From positions 1,116,001 to 1,180,000 of the forward strand of contig JADJPV010000001.1 of the NCBI GenBank assembly GCA_016713085.1: 64,000 bases of DNA, given 5' to 3'. The notes beneath the pieces were generated by a model, which worked only from the letters and a program-made list of their open reading frames with translations, ran no database searches and was not told the DNA's origin. A program made the position numbers and the translations under genes. Below are positions 17,902 to 27,381 of the stretch, one piece after another. Position 1 is the stretch's first letter. Each line of letters starts with the position of its first letter. Source of the DNA: Chitinophagaceae bacterium (GTDB lineage: Bacteria > Bacteroidota > Bacteroidia > Chitinophagales > Chitinophagaceae).

Positions 17902-18858
17902 TTAATAAGTTCCCTTCTGCTCGTTCTTACTCAGAAAGAACAGGAAATGAGTTTTAATAAAAAGTTTGCTTACAGTAATAACCAACCTGTTGCTTTTTAC
18001 AACCTGCAGAAAAGGTAATTTCCAGAAAAGACGCACAGCTTTTCCAAATGCCCTTCTGTGAAACAGGTCATTAATGGCATTGATATTTTTTTCAATCACC
18101 ACCCTGTACATTTCACGGTCCCCGTCAAAATAAGGAACCAGTCCGTAATTCAGCAACGCATCTGAATAAAGCATTTCGTTGATAGCCGTTTTTCGGCTCA
18201 TGCCGCTGTAATGATGGTTGTATAATGCAAGCGGCTCATCCATATAATACAGGTCGCCTTTTTTACTCAGCAGGTAAAACAGGAAATAAGCACTTGCTTT
18301 TGCTTTCACAAACCATTCAGGAATGCTGACCACTTTATTCCTGAACATCACGGTACAAGTAGGTACCACGCAGTGATGAACCACTTCATATTTATTCATC
18401 TGCTGCTTCGGCTTATTGTTTTCTCTGAAATAAATAACGGCATTGGAATTCTTTGTATCGTTGATACGTGCATTGCTGTAACACATCACCACATCATTCT
18501 GTTCATCGAGCAGCTTCACCTGTTTGGCCAGTTTATACGGATCTGTCCACTCATCATCCCCTTCAAGCAGTGCAACATATTGCCCGTTGCAGCGGTGATA
18601 AGTCTTCAGCACATTCTGCTGCATACCGATATTCACTGTATTGTATTCATACCTCAGGATCTCAGGGTATTTCTGCTGATAGGCTTCACAGAGTTCTCTT
18701 GTACGGTCGGTTGAACTGTCATCACCAATCACCAGTTCAATGCGGAAATCAGTTTTCTGCATCAGTACACTGTCAATGGCACGTTCTATATAATCTTCCT
18801 GGTTATAAGCGATCATCCATACACTTACTTTCAGTTCTTTATGATTTGCTGCGTTCAA
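17902..18858 (-). CDS. Glycosyltransferase family 2
   Basis: 318 residues. SVWMIAYNQEDYIERAIDSV and ELVIGDDSSTDRTREL form the nucleotide site, YVALLEGDDEWTDPYKLAKQ is the DxD-type metal-binding segment and the family feature EGDDEW suggests the WcaA-like GT2 subgroup. It lies seven bases upstream of the next GT2 gene. C-terminal residues 270-300 are amphipathic and may attach to the membrane. Confidence 0.87.
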   Translation of the reverse strand: MNAANHKELKVSVWMIAYNQEDYIERAIDSVLMQKTDFRIELVIGDDSSTDRTRELCEAYQQKYPEILRYEYNTVNIGMQQNVLKTYHRCNGQYVALLEGDDEWTDPYKLAKQVKLLDEQNDVVMCYSNARINDTKNSNAVIYFRENNKPKQQMNKYEVVHHCVVPTCTVMFRNKVVSIPEWFVKAKASAYFLFYLLSKKGDLYYMDEPLALYNHHYSGMSRKTAINEMLYSDALLNYGLVPYFDGDREMYRVVIEKNINAINDLFHRRAFGKAVRLFWKLPFLQVVKSNRLVITVSKLFIKTHFLFFLSKNEQKGTY

Positions 18859-18877
18859 TGTGTTAAGATTCGGCTAA

Positions 18878-19513
18878 TCAGCTGACGTTTGTTTTAACCA
18901 CTCTTGCAGGAACACCAACGGCCAGGCTGTGTGCAGGAATATTTTTTGTAACAACGGCACCTGCTCCAATAACACAATGTTCGCCCACTGTTATACCGGG
19001 CAGCAAAATTGCTCCGCTTCCGATTGAACAATTATTGCCAACTTTTGATTGACCGAGCAGGCGGCAGCCAGGTGACAATTCGCAAAAATCTCCAACCACC
19101 ACATCATGATGAACGGAAACATGTACATGCACCAGTGATCCTCTGCCGATCTGCACATCTTCTGTAATTACGGCATACTGCATAATATTCAATCCTGCAT
19201 CTTCATACATTTCTCCTTCCGGAATGGCTGCATTTGCTGCAATCACCGTATTAGGTTTTCCGCCAAGTGCAAGAAGCTGATGATAAAATTGTTCCCGCAG
19301 AAAAGGTTTTCCAACCCCAATGATAAACCGGTTGTCAACATGCAGGAAATGATCTTTAACGGCTTCTTCATTGCACAGAATATTGAATTTTTCCCTGAAC
19401 AGCGCCGGATGACTTTTTGTGTTATCAAAAAAACAAAGTGTAGCTGCCTGTTCCGAAACAGGTAGTATTCCAAACAACTCTTTTGCATGTCCTCCCGCTC
19501 CTGCAATAATCAT
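18878..19513 (-). CDS. NeuD/PglD-like sugar O- or N-acetyltransferase
   Basis: 211 residues in two parts: an N-terminal Rossmann-like sugar-binding domain (MIIAGAGGHAKELFGIL) and a C-terminal left-handed beta helix with hexapeptide turns (QIGRGSLVHVHVSVHHDVVV, CSIGSGAILLPGITV, VIGAGAVVTKNIPAHS). PglD-type enzymes N-acetylate UDP- or dTDP-4-amino-4,6-dideoxy sugars; NeuD O-acetylates sialic acid. It overlaps by four bases the aminotransferase that would provide the 4-amino sugar, favouring the PglD-like role. Confidence 0.85.
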   Translation of the reverse strand: MIIAGAGGHAKELFGILPVSEQAATLCFFDNTKSHPALFREKFNILCNEEAVKDHFLHVDNRFIIGVGKPFLREQFYHQLLALGGKPNTVIAANAAIPEGEMYEDAGLNIMQYAVITEDVQIGRGSLVHVHVSVHHDVVVGDFCELSPGCRLLGQSKVGNNCSIGSGAILLPGITVGEHCVIGAGAVVTKNIPAHSLAVGVPARVVKTNVS

Positions 19514-20595
19514 TTGCTGTAGTTTTGACTTCTTAATAAAAGTCTGCAGATCAGATCAATTTCTTCAGTAGTAATATTATAAAATAATGGCAGACAAAGA
19601 ACCCGTTTACTTACTGAAGAACTAACTGGTAATACTGTTTGATCAACATAGCGTAAGGAAGAAAGCTCTGGATAAAAATAACGTCTTGGATAAACCCAGT
19701 TGGCAGTTAACAGATCAACTGCTTGAAGCAGACTCTCTTCACTGTCAAAAATAATAGGGAAATAAGAATAGTTAAACTCTGCACCGGTAGTTAAGGCAAG
19801 ATGTGTAACCTTTAATGCCTTGAGTTGTTTTGTATAATACTGTGATTTTTTCTTCCTGTCGGCAAGGATGGCATCAACATGTTTCAGGTTCACCAGTCCC
19901 ATTGCTGCATGAAACTCACTGTTCTTTCCATTGATCCCCACTTCGGCAAAATCATCGGGACCGTTATGCCCGAAGTTGCGCATAAAAGCCATCTTTTTCA
20001 GTAATTCAGGATCTTTTGTGATAACCGCCCCGCCTTCAACGGTATGATACAGTTTAGTTGCATGAAAACTGGTGGTGGAAACATCGCCGTATGCAAACAC
20101 CGACTTTCCTTTATACATTGTACCAAAACAATGTGCCGCATCATAAATCACTTTCAGCTGATGCTTCTCTGCAATTTTCTGAATAGCATCAATATCACAG
20201 GGGTTACCGTAAACATGCGTGGCTAAAATGGCCGTTGTGTTTTTTGTAATGGCAGCTTCAATTTTGGCGGGATCAATATTAAAGGTCTTTGCATCAATAT
20301 CTGTAAACACTGGCGTACAGCCTTCCCATACAATACTGCTGGTGGTGGCAACATAAGAAAATGGGGTTGTAATAATTTCACCTTTCAAACCAAGTGCTTT
20401 AATGGCAATCTGCAAAGCAATGGTTCCGTTGTTGAGGTATAATAAATGATCAAGCCCCAGGTATTCTTTCAGCTTCAGCTCCAGGTCATTCACCAGCGGA
20501 CCGCTGTTGGTTAACCAGTTCCTTTCCCAAATTCCATCAAGCATACGGAGATATTCTTCTTTAGGAGGCAGGAATGGCTTTGTAACATTTATCAT
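19510..20595 (-). CDS. DegT/DnrJ-type aminotransferase (VioA/PglE-like 4-amino sugar synthesis)
   Basis: 361 residues. The PLP lysine lies in SFHATKLYHTVEGGA; YLNNGTIALQIAIKALGL binds the phosphate and VIYDAAHCFGTMYKG holds the conserved Asp. The HATKLYHTVEGG form is characteristic of enzymes acting on nucleotide-linked 4-keto-6-deoxy hexoses. Paired with a NeuD/PglD-type acetyltransferase it should yield an N-acetylated 4-amino-4,6-dideoxy sugar. The 4,6-dehydratase needed before it is not in this window. Confidence 0.87.
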   Translation of the reverse strand: MINVTKPFLPPKEEYLRMLDGIWERNWLTNSGPLVNDLELKLKEYLGLDHLLYLNNGTIALQIAIKALGLKGEIITTPFSYVATTSSIVWEGCTPVFTDIDAKTFNIDPAKIEAAITKNTTAILATHVYGNPCDIDAIQKIAEKHQLKVIYDAAHCFGTMYKGKSVFAYGDVSTTSFHATKLYHTVEGGAVITKDPELLKKMAFMRNFGHNGPDDFAEVGINGKNSEFHAAMGLVNLKHVDAILADRKKKSQYYTKQLKALKVTHLALTTGAEFNYSYFPIIFDSEESLLQAVDLLTANWVYPRRYFYPELSSLRYVDQTVLPVSSSVSKRVLCLPLFYNITTEEIDLICRLLLRSQNYSK

Positions 20596-21356
20596 TGATG
20601 TTTCTTTTTACCGATATCTACATCAGATTTTGCTGATATTCCATTCTTATAAAACCGGTCTTTTCCCAATACTGACGTATCAGCCAACTCCAGCTCAAAG
20701 CCTGCTTCCTGAATCCTGCTTTCAAAAACAGGTTTTGTATAAAGCCTTAAATGATCATCCTGTCCAAATCTTTTTTCCCGCTCAGCTTTTGAAATTTGTG
20801 AAAGGTCTTCATCATAAACATGATTACCCAGTGCAATGGGCACCAGTAAAAGACATCTTCCTCCGGGCTTAAGGATCCTGTTTATTTCAGAAAGCGCTTT
20901 CCTGTCATCGGGAACATGTTCAAGTACATGCGAGCAGATAACCAGGTCAAACCTGTTCTCTTCATAAATATGCATGTTCTGAATATCCGATTTATCATCA
21001 ACATCTTCATCATACAGATCCGTACTCCTGTAGCTTATTTTTTCACTTTCCTGCAAACTCTTTCGCAGAGCTGTGCTCGGAGCTATATCAAGTAGTTGCT
21101 GCTTGTTACTGCTTCCGCTGAGTATTTTCTCTTCAATATAAAGCCTGATCAGGCGATCCCTGTCGTTACAGTTACAAAAGGGGCATTTATACTCTTCTGT
21201 ATGCAATGTTTCAAAATCCTCAAACGAAACAATGAATCCTGCTTTTTTGTAGTAAGAAATGTACTCTTCACTGATACTGTCAAAACGGTAAACCCGGCTG
21301 CCGCAAACATTACACTTCTTTTTAGCCAGAGCTTTTTTAATTAGTTGTTTTATCAA
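20592..21356 (-). CDS. SAM-dependent methyltransferase with N-terminal zinc-binding segment
   Basis: 254 residues. The N-terminal 60 residues contain CNVCGSRVYRF and CPFCNCNDRDRLI, two CxxC-type pairs probably binding zinc. The methyltransferase part has LLDIAPSTALRKSL in place of the common glycine loop, then FDLVICSHVLEHVPDDRKAL and ILKPGGRCLLLVPIAL, typical of methyltransf_11 proteins. It overlaps the aminotransferase gene by four bases. Possibly a sugar or chain-end methylase; target unknown. Confidence 0.82.
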   Translation of the reverse strand: MIKQLIKKALAKKKCNVCGSRVYRFDSISEEYISYYKKAGFIVSFEDFETLHTEEYKCPFCNCNDRDRLIRLYIEEKILSGSSNKQQLLDIAPSTALRKSLQESEKISYRSTDLYDEDVDDKSDIQNMHIYEENRFDLVICSHVLEHVPDDRKALSEINRILKPGGRCLLLVPIALGNHVYDEDLSQISKAEREKRFGQDDHLRLYTKPVFESRIQEAGFELELADTSVLGKDRFYKNGISAKSDVDIGKKKHQ

Positions 21357-21374
21357 TGTATTTTTTTAATATTT

Positions 21375-22336
21375 TCAATTCTTCTGCGGTACCGGTGGCT
21401 TGCCACAATATTGTTCATGTGCTGCATCAAGACTGGCCTCTCCCTGTTTCAGATGTTTCATAAACAGGTTATATGCTTTTAACCCTGCTTTGAAATTACC
21501 CGTATTGTACTGATACCATTTTATAACTGAAGCAGGATTAAAACCCGTTGCGGCTGCAAGTGTTTTGAGTATACTCAGTTTCGATCTTACCGGCAGTACC
21601 GGCTGTTCATATAAAAAACCAAACTGTTTATATCGGAAATACATGGTTGTAAAGGCCCGCTTAAATGTAAATTCCTCATTCTCCAGGTGATAATGATACA
21701 CCCTTGCTTTGTAATTGTACACAATGGCGTACCCGCTCATCAATGCATCTTTAGCCCATAATGGATCTTCACCATAAGTGATTTTCTGAAAGGGATCTGC
21801 TGCAAAATAGATTTACGGTATAAAGCTGTTACATCATCCCAGCCGCAGGCAGCTGTTTTTTCGGCAGCACTGAGTTGCTCAAATTCGTTTGCCGATGAAA
21901 ACTGGTAACGCTTCAGCTCAGGTGCTGATATTGGCCTGAACCATTCAACCGGGTTTTTATCTTTTTCATGCGGCACTACCTGCTGTCCGCATACACCGGC
22001 TACGGTATCATCTGTAAATCCCTTCAGTAATTCTTCAATCCATGACTGATCAAATGCTCTTGCATCACCAACCGTCATCAGCACAAACTCACCTGTTGCT
22101 TTACTTACACCAAGGTTCCTGGTGGTACCATGATTAAATGCAGATGATGGAATTTCAACCAGCACAGTTTCTTTATAAGAACGCACTATATCCTGCGTAC
22201 CATCAACCGAACCCGAATCAATGACAATGATTTCCTTTACAGGCACGGTTTGAGAAAGGATCCCGTCAAGACAGTCTCTTATTTTCAATGCCTCGTTTTT
22301 AACAGGAATTACAACGGAGATCTCAGGATACGGCAT
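21375..22336 (-). pseudogene. Glycosyltransferase family 2, frameshifted
   Basis: The N-terminal frame has ISVVIPVKNEALKIRDCLDG and EIIVIDSGSVDGTQDI and ends in a spurious tail; the second frame supplies MSGYAIVYNYKARVYHYH. Adding one T to the run at 21804-21807 gives RKSIFAADPFQKITYGEDPLW and joins both parts, restoring the ED motif and a normal 320-residue enzyme similar to rhamnosyltransferase-type GT2 proteins. The break is most simply a missed base in a homopolymer. Confidence 0.83.
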
Positions 22337-22342
22337 GCTGAG

Positions 22343-23119
22343 TTATAAATGAAATTTTTTCAATGCAATGTCTAATTCATCGGAAGTCCCGATATCAATG
22401 TACTTACCATCAGCAGCTGCAAAACCTTTTACCTTCATCTTCCGTTCAATGGCCAGGTTAAATACATCGCCAAGTACATTCTCTTTTGTATTACCATTGC
22501 GGCTGCTTACAAATTCAGCAAGAAGTTTGGTGAAAGCAGGCGACCAGATGGCACAACCCCACATATACTGCAGATCACTTTTTTGGGGCTTATCAATCGT
22601 GTACAGCACATTGTTCTTATCATCCATCTCCACCATTCCAAACTTGGAAGGATAACTGGTGGGAAACAAACCAAGTGTTACATCTGCTGCATCCTGTTCA
22701 TGTGAAGTAAGCATTGATTGAAAAACAGTATCGGGTTCAATGATGGTATCGGGCATACCAAACATCACGGTACTGTCGCCGATCCAGTTATGTGCAAGAT
22801 TCAAAGCATTGGGCATACCGTTTAATTCTTCCTGGTACAGGTAAGCAATATCGGCTGCAAAGCCTGATCCATCGCCGTAATATTTCATAATATCGCCCTT
22901 GCCTTCACTTACAATAATCAGTACTTTTTTTGCCCCGGCTTCAATGATATGTTCAATGAGGTACTGGCTGATGACTTTGGGCCGCCGTTGCATGCTTCCG
23001 TTCACCATATAATTCTGGTAGCCTACGGGAAATAATTCTTTCGGGCAGGGAAAGGGTGCCAGTCTTGAACCTTTACCGGCTGCCGGTATTAAACCAACAA
23101 TATTTTTTGTTGCAGACAT
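22343..23119 (-). CDS. Sugar-1-phosphate nucleotidyltransferase (RmlA-like)
   Basis: 258 residues with the activation motif GLIPAAGKGSRLAPFPCPKEL (residues 9-29), the Mg-binding Asp in VMFGMPDTIIEP and the C-terminal YIDIGTSDELDIAL. It makes an NDP-sugar from NTP and a sugar 1-phosphate. Length and KELFPVG resemble glucose-1-phosphate thymidylyl/uridylyltransferases. It sits between two GT2 genes, gaps of six and four bases. The exact base and sugar cannot be fixed from motifs. Confidence 0.85.
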   Translation of the reverse strand: MSATKNIVGLIPAAGKGSRLAPFPCPKELFPVGYQNYMVNGSMQRRPKVISQYLIEHIIEAGAKKVLIIVSEGKGDIMKYYGDGSGFAADIAYLYQEELNGMPNALNLAHNWIGDSTVMFGMPDTIIEPDTVFQSMLTSHEQDAADVTLGLFPTSYPSKFGMVEMDDKNNVLYTIDKPQKSDLQYMWGCAIWSPAFTKLLAEFVSSRNGNTKENVLGDVFNLAIERKMKVKGFAAADGKYIDIGTSDELDIALKKFHL

Positions 23120-23123
23120 CTGT

Positions 23124-24123
23124 TTATGATTGATACGTTAATTTTCCGAGTGTTGACTCTACATGAAAATGCCTGTACACTTTTTCGCCCCTGTGTTTCA
23201 GGAACGGAAATTTATACAAACGAAACCTGTAATAATTTATATAACTGCCCAACAGCTTTACTTCTTTTTCAGTAATTACTTTTTCATCAAATCCCCAGCT
23301 GATCATTTCCTTTGCTCCTTCATATTTTTTGTACGGGCCATACCTGAAAGGATTTCTGCCAGCATATATTTTGCTTCGGGCAGCAATTTCTCCAGCTGAT
23401 TTTTTTTCAGGAGATCAACTGCTTTTTTAATCACCAGCACACGGCTTTCCTGTTTCGGCAATGCCAGGAAATTATTCCTGCTGAGACTTTGGTGATTCAC
23501 CCTGTTGTGCAGATCGGGTGGCAGGTTGAAAAATTTTTATAGCGATAACTCTGTATATATAACCTGAAAAATAAATCAATATCCTGCCATAAATATAAGT
23601 ACTCATCCCATCGCCCTACTTTAAGAAAAGATGATTTTTTAATTAAGATGCCCGTGCCCTGGCAAATAGCATCCTGGTGAAACTGGCGTACCAGTTCTGT
23701 AACCGGCTTATCAATATTCCACCACAGGTTGAGATCATAGGTTTTTTTACTGAACATCAGTGAAGGAAAAATGCCGAAGTCGAGTTCTGGGTTACTGAGC
23801 ATTGAATGAATCCTGTTTTCAATACAAAACGGTTCAATCACATCATCCGTATCTAAAAACATAACATACGCTCCGCTGCAATAATCAACTGCAATATTTC
23901 GGCAAGGGCATGCACCCTTGGGATCCCTGTTGCGCTGAAATACTTTTACACGGTTATCCCTTGCTGCATATTGCTGTAAGAGTTCCCAGCTGTTATCAGT
24001 ACTTCCATCATCCACAATAACCCATTCCCAGTGCGGATAGGTTTGATTAAAAATACTTTCCGCCGTTTCATGAATAATATCTGCACGGTTAAAAGACGGA
24101 GTAATAATAGAAACTATATGCAC
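23124..24123 (-). pseudogene. Glycosyltransferase family 2, two frameshifts
   Basis: Three consecutive frames form one protein of about 332 residues. The first holds SIITPSFNRADIIHETAESI, EWVIVDDGSTDNSWELL and VMFLDTDDVIEPFC (the metal-binding DTDD). One missing base at 23529-23533 (A run) restores NLPPDLHNRVNHQSLSRNN and the second frame; another in the six-base run at 23325-23330 restores TKKYEGAKEMISWGFDEK and the third. The C-terminus is helical and basic, as in membrane-associated GT2 enzymes. Both breaks are in homopolymers. Confidence 0.82.
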
Positions 24124-24128
24124 CTTTT

Positions 24129-25421
24129 TTAATTACTTTTTGGCTTATTAATAAAGTAAGCCTTTATATTAGTCTTGAAATTCTGATAATGTTTATACTC
24201 CAGCACATCAACCCATAATAATTTTAAATTGCTGTAGTTTTTAACAAGCTGAGGTCTTACCTGATCTCTTGTTTTATTTAAAGAAATGTATTTGACAAAT
24301 TCATATCCTTTTTTTGATGTGTCGTATAATCTTTCAGCAATGGTTACCCCTCCCCCGTTATTTTCCGCAGTGTATACTGTTGCCGGGTTTTTCTCATCAA
24401 TAGCAATACCTGCAGGGTAATAAACATTTTCACTTTCACTTACCCGGGTTATATTCCATACGTCTCCACGATACACTGCAGTATATGCAACGCCGTTTTC
24501 AGTATTATATTTATAAAAAGCAATAACGGGCCGGCCATACAAGTCAGTTTTTAAATCCCAAACCCTTGTTTCACTGTTTGCAGGTGTTTCGTAAATTTTA
24601 CCTGGCAAATGACCAATCGGTAATAAAAGCTGCTGTGCTTTCTCAGTTTCCCAGGAGTTGCCCCAATCACTGCTCCTTACATAAAACACATCCTTAACTT
24701 TTGTACTCAATGAATCTTTTATACTGAATGCAACATGAATTGTATCATTTTTAATAGCTGGTGCTATTGAGTATATCCAAGTGTTTTTACCGAAGTTCAG
24801 TAATTCTTTTTCTGAAGACCATGTATCTCCTCCGTCATCTGAACTCCTGTAAAAAAGGGCTCTTGTTCTGATTTCGCCTTGCTCAAATACATTTTTCTTA
24901 TAGAAAACCATCAGTCTTCCGGCTTTATCTTCGACTATTGATGGATAAGTAACAGCTCCTGAATCAATAATTTTTTCTTCAGAGAATGCCTCGATATTTT
25001 CCGCTTCCTGAGATCTGATAAAAGATAAAGGAGAATTATGAAGATTAAGAAACACCAAAATATGTCCTTTGTATTTTCCGTTTTGCATTACCTGAAGAAC
25101 CGGCTGCCCATGATCATCAAGATAGGACCACTCCTTAATTTTTTTAACCTCAGAAAGCTGTTGTTTATTTTCATCATAATAACAAACTTCTACATTTCGT
25201 TCATCGTCCATCCATGTTAAGTAGGTTCTTTTCTCCTTTCCTTCATAAAAAAAACCGCTTGGCTGGTTGTACCAGAGCAGATCACCTCCTTTCTCCAGCA
25301 CATAGTCACCCGACTCTTCGTAATGCCGAACATTACAACCACAACTTAATAAAATGATTAAAGCTGTTATTGAAAAACATCTGCTTAAAGCTGAATAGGA
25401 ATTAAGTTTTGAATGCATCAT
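24129..25421 (-). CDS. Lipoprotein with BNR/Asp-box repeats (sialidase-like beta propeller)
   Basis: 430 residues. A signal peptide ends in a lipobox (LIILLSCGC, Cys near 28), so the protein is probably anchored in the outer membrane or periplasm. Two clear Asp boxes, SSDDGGDTW and SSDWGNSW, plus repeated beta-rich WYNQPSG- and FYKYNTEN-type stretches fit a six-bladed propeller as in BNR/sialidase-fold proteins. The full catalytic set of a sialidase is not evident. In this operon it may bind, trim or lyse the exported polymer. Unusual company for otherwise cytoplasmic assembly enzymes. Confidence 0.75.
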   Translation of the reverse strand: MMHSKLNSYSALSRCFSITALIILLSCGCNVRHYEESGDYVLEKGGDLLWYNQPSGFFYEGKEKRTYLTWMDDERNVEVCYYDENKQQLSEVKKIKEWSYLDDHGQPVLQVMQNGKYKGHILVFLNLHNSPLSFIRSQEAENIEAFSEEKIIDSGAVTYPSIVEDKAGRLMVFYKKNVFEQGEIRTRALFYRSSDDGGDTWSSEKELLNFGKNTWIYSIAPAIKNDTIHVAFSIKDSLSTKVKDVFYVRSSDWGNSWETEKAQQLLLPIGHLPGKIYETPANSETRVWDLKTDLYGRPVIAFYKYNTENGVAYTAVYRGDVWNITRVSESENVYYPAGIAIDEKNPATVYTAENNGGGVTIAERLYDTSKKGYEFVKYISLNKTRDQVRPQLVKNYSNLKLLWVDVLEYKHYQNFKTNIKAYFINKPKSN

Positions 25422-26087
25422 TTACACCCAGAGATTATTTTTTCTGTATTCTTCAAATTTTTCTTTGGGGATATAGCCAATATATTCCGGCTCACTTTTA
25501 TAGGGTATGCACTTTTCTTTTTCTAAGTATTTGATCACTTTGGCCGGGTTGCCGCCAATAACGCAATAACCTTCCGGGAAAGACTTTGTTACAACTGATC
25601 CTGCGCCAACAATTGTAAAATCTCCCAGTGTCACGTTTGGCAAAATCACACTGTTCATACCAAGCCAGCAATAATTTCCAATTCTTACTTCAGATGTTAA
25701 GTCGTGCTTGCTGCTGTCGTACAAATTATGATTGGAACTGATGATGCCAACGTTTTGTGCAATCCGTGTATAATCGCCGATATACACTTTTCCTATTCCC
25801 TGGATATAACAACCGGGTTCATATCCGGGATTTGCTTCAACTCCGATAATGATATGTTTATACTGGTTGATCTTACTTGTAAAATGTACAGGCCAGTAAA
25901 CTTTTTTATTAAACCCCAGTACCTTCTGCATAAACCACATGCGCAAAGAACAGTACACGGGCGAATGCCTTGTATTTTTTACAAAATGAAAATAGGGTAT
26001 GGCAAGAATGGAGTGATACAGCATTGCATCTGCCTTCCTGATAAAGTATCTCCAGACCCTAACCGGAAATGAAGTTTTTCTGCTCAT
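25422..26087 (-). CDS. Hexapeptide-repeat acyltransferase (WcaF/CysE-like)
   Basis: 221 residues with left-handed helix turns YIGDYTRIAQNVGIISSNHN, RIGNYCWLGMNSVILPNVTL and TIVGAGSVVTKSFPEGYCVI; the His in SSNHNLYD is the usual catalytic base. An N-terminal basic helix (FPVRVWRYFIRKAD) may contact the membrane. It should O- or N-acetylate a sugar of the polymer. It follows the ABC ATPase gene directly, with no gap. Confidence 0.85.
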   Translation of the reverse strand: MSRKTSFPVRVWRYFIRKADAMLYHSILAIPYFHFVKNTRHSPVYCSLRMWFMQKVLGFNKKVYWPVHFTSKINQYKHIIIGVEANPGYEPGCYIQGIGKVYIGDYTRIAQNVGIISSNHNLYDSSKHDLTSEVRIGNYCWLGMNSVILPNVTLGDFTIVGAGSVVTKSFPEGYCVIGGNPAKVIKYLEKEKCIPYKSEPEYIGYIPKEKFEEYRKNNLWV

Positions 26088-27377
26088 TTAACTTGCTTCA
26101 GTTTTCACTTCCCATTTTAAAAATGGATGAACAACGCCTCCCGGCTTACTGGCATAGGTATTTCCCAGCTGGTTATAGATCAGTTCGGAAATGGTGAATG
26201 AAACGGGCAGGCTCATGATGATGGATCGTGTAATCGGGATATCAAAGTCAACCGTTGCAACATACACACCTGCATTAAGCAGGCTGCCGGGTATATGGCA
26301 GATGCTTTTGTACCTGCCGGGCACACGCAGTCTTGAATCTTCCTGGAAACCATAATCGCTGCTGGAAAATATATTGGTACCATCAGAGGTTAGCAGGTTA
26401 AGGGCTACACGGAGATCTTTAATCTCTTCTTTGATATCGTATTCAATTTCTACATGCAGATCGTCGGTGGTGGTAAGCAGTGTATCCAGCCGGTGTTTGT
26501 TATCATACACCTTAATAGAGTGCACGGTTATTTCACTGGTGGAAGGCTGTTCGTTTTCTTCCCACTCCATTATCCTGTCGGCTTCATTGCCACCTGATAA
26601 ATAACTGTCAATAATATCAGCCGTATGTCCGTCTTTCTTTAAAGTGCCATGTTCCATTAATATTGCATGTGTACAGAGATTACGTACAGCTCCCATGTTA
26701 TGACTTACAAACAAAACGGTTCTTCCTTCAGAGTTGGATACATCTTTCATTTTACCCAGGCACTTGTTCTGGAATTCAGCATCACCTACAGCCAGTACTT
26801 CATCCACAATTAAAATTTCACTTTCAAGATGTGCCGATACACCAAAAGCAAGCCGCACATACATACCGCTGCTGTAACGTTTAACCGGTGTATCAATATA
26901 CCGTTCCACACCGGCAAAATCAACAATCTCATCAAACTTTCGTTTGATCTCTTCTTTCGACATGCCCAGGATTGCGCCGTTTAGAAAAATATTTTCTCTT
27001 CCGGTAAGTTCAGGATGAAAGCCTGTGCCCACTTCCAGCAAAGAAGCAATGCGGCCTTTTGCTTTAAACGTTCCAGTTGTTGGTGCAGTAACTCTTGATA
27101 ATAGTTTCAGCAGAGTTGACTTACCTGCACCATTCTTTCCAATAATGCCGAGTACTTCACCCTGCTTTACATCAAAGTTCACATCTTTCAATGCCCACAC
27201 ATATTCACCACCTGCTGTGTCCCGTTTGTTTTCCTGTCCTAATTTTAAAAAAGGGTCTTCTTTGCCTCTTACCTTATGCCACCAGCGGTTGAGATCATGA
27301 CTAAGCGTACCTGTGCCCACTTCACCAAGGCGGTACATTTTGGAAAGGTTTCTTATTTCGATTACGGTTTGTGACAT
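26088..27377 (-). CDS. wzt: Polysaccharide ABC transporter ATP-binding protein with C-terminal glycan-binding domain (Wzt)
   Basis: 429 residues. The ATPase half has Walker A GIIGKNGAGKSTLLKLL, signature KRYSSGMYVRLAFG and Walker B ILIVDEVLAVGDAEF. Residues about 265-429 form an extra beta-sandwich domain, as in Wzt proteins that recognise the modified end of the O-polysaccharide before export. It pairs with the permease immediately upstream in the operon. Presence of the extra domain suggests that a chain-end modification, perhaps by one of the methyltransferases here, signals export. Confidence 0.92.
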   Translation of the reverse strand: MSQTVIEIRNLSKMYRLGEVGTGTLSHDLNRWWHKVRGKEDPFLKLGQENKRDTAGGEYVWALKDVNFDVKQGEVLGIIGKNGAGKSTLLKLLSRVTAPTTGTFKAKGRIASLLEVGTGFHPELTGRENIFLNGAILGMSKEEIKRKFDEIVDFAGVERYIDTPVKRYSSGMYVRLAFGVSAHLESEILIVDEVLAVGDAEFQNKCLGKMKDVSNSEGRTVLFVSHNMGAVRNLCTHAILMEHGTLKKDGHTADIIDSYLSGGNEADRIMEWEENEQPSTSEITVHSIKVYDNKHRLDTLLTTTDDLHVEIEYDIKEEIKDLRVALNLLTSDGTNIFSSSDYGFQEDSRLRVPGRYKSICHIPGSLLNAGVYVATVDFDIPITRSIIMSLPVSFTISELIYNQLGNTYASKPGGVVHPFLKWEVKTEAS

Positions 27378-27381
27378 AGTA

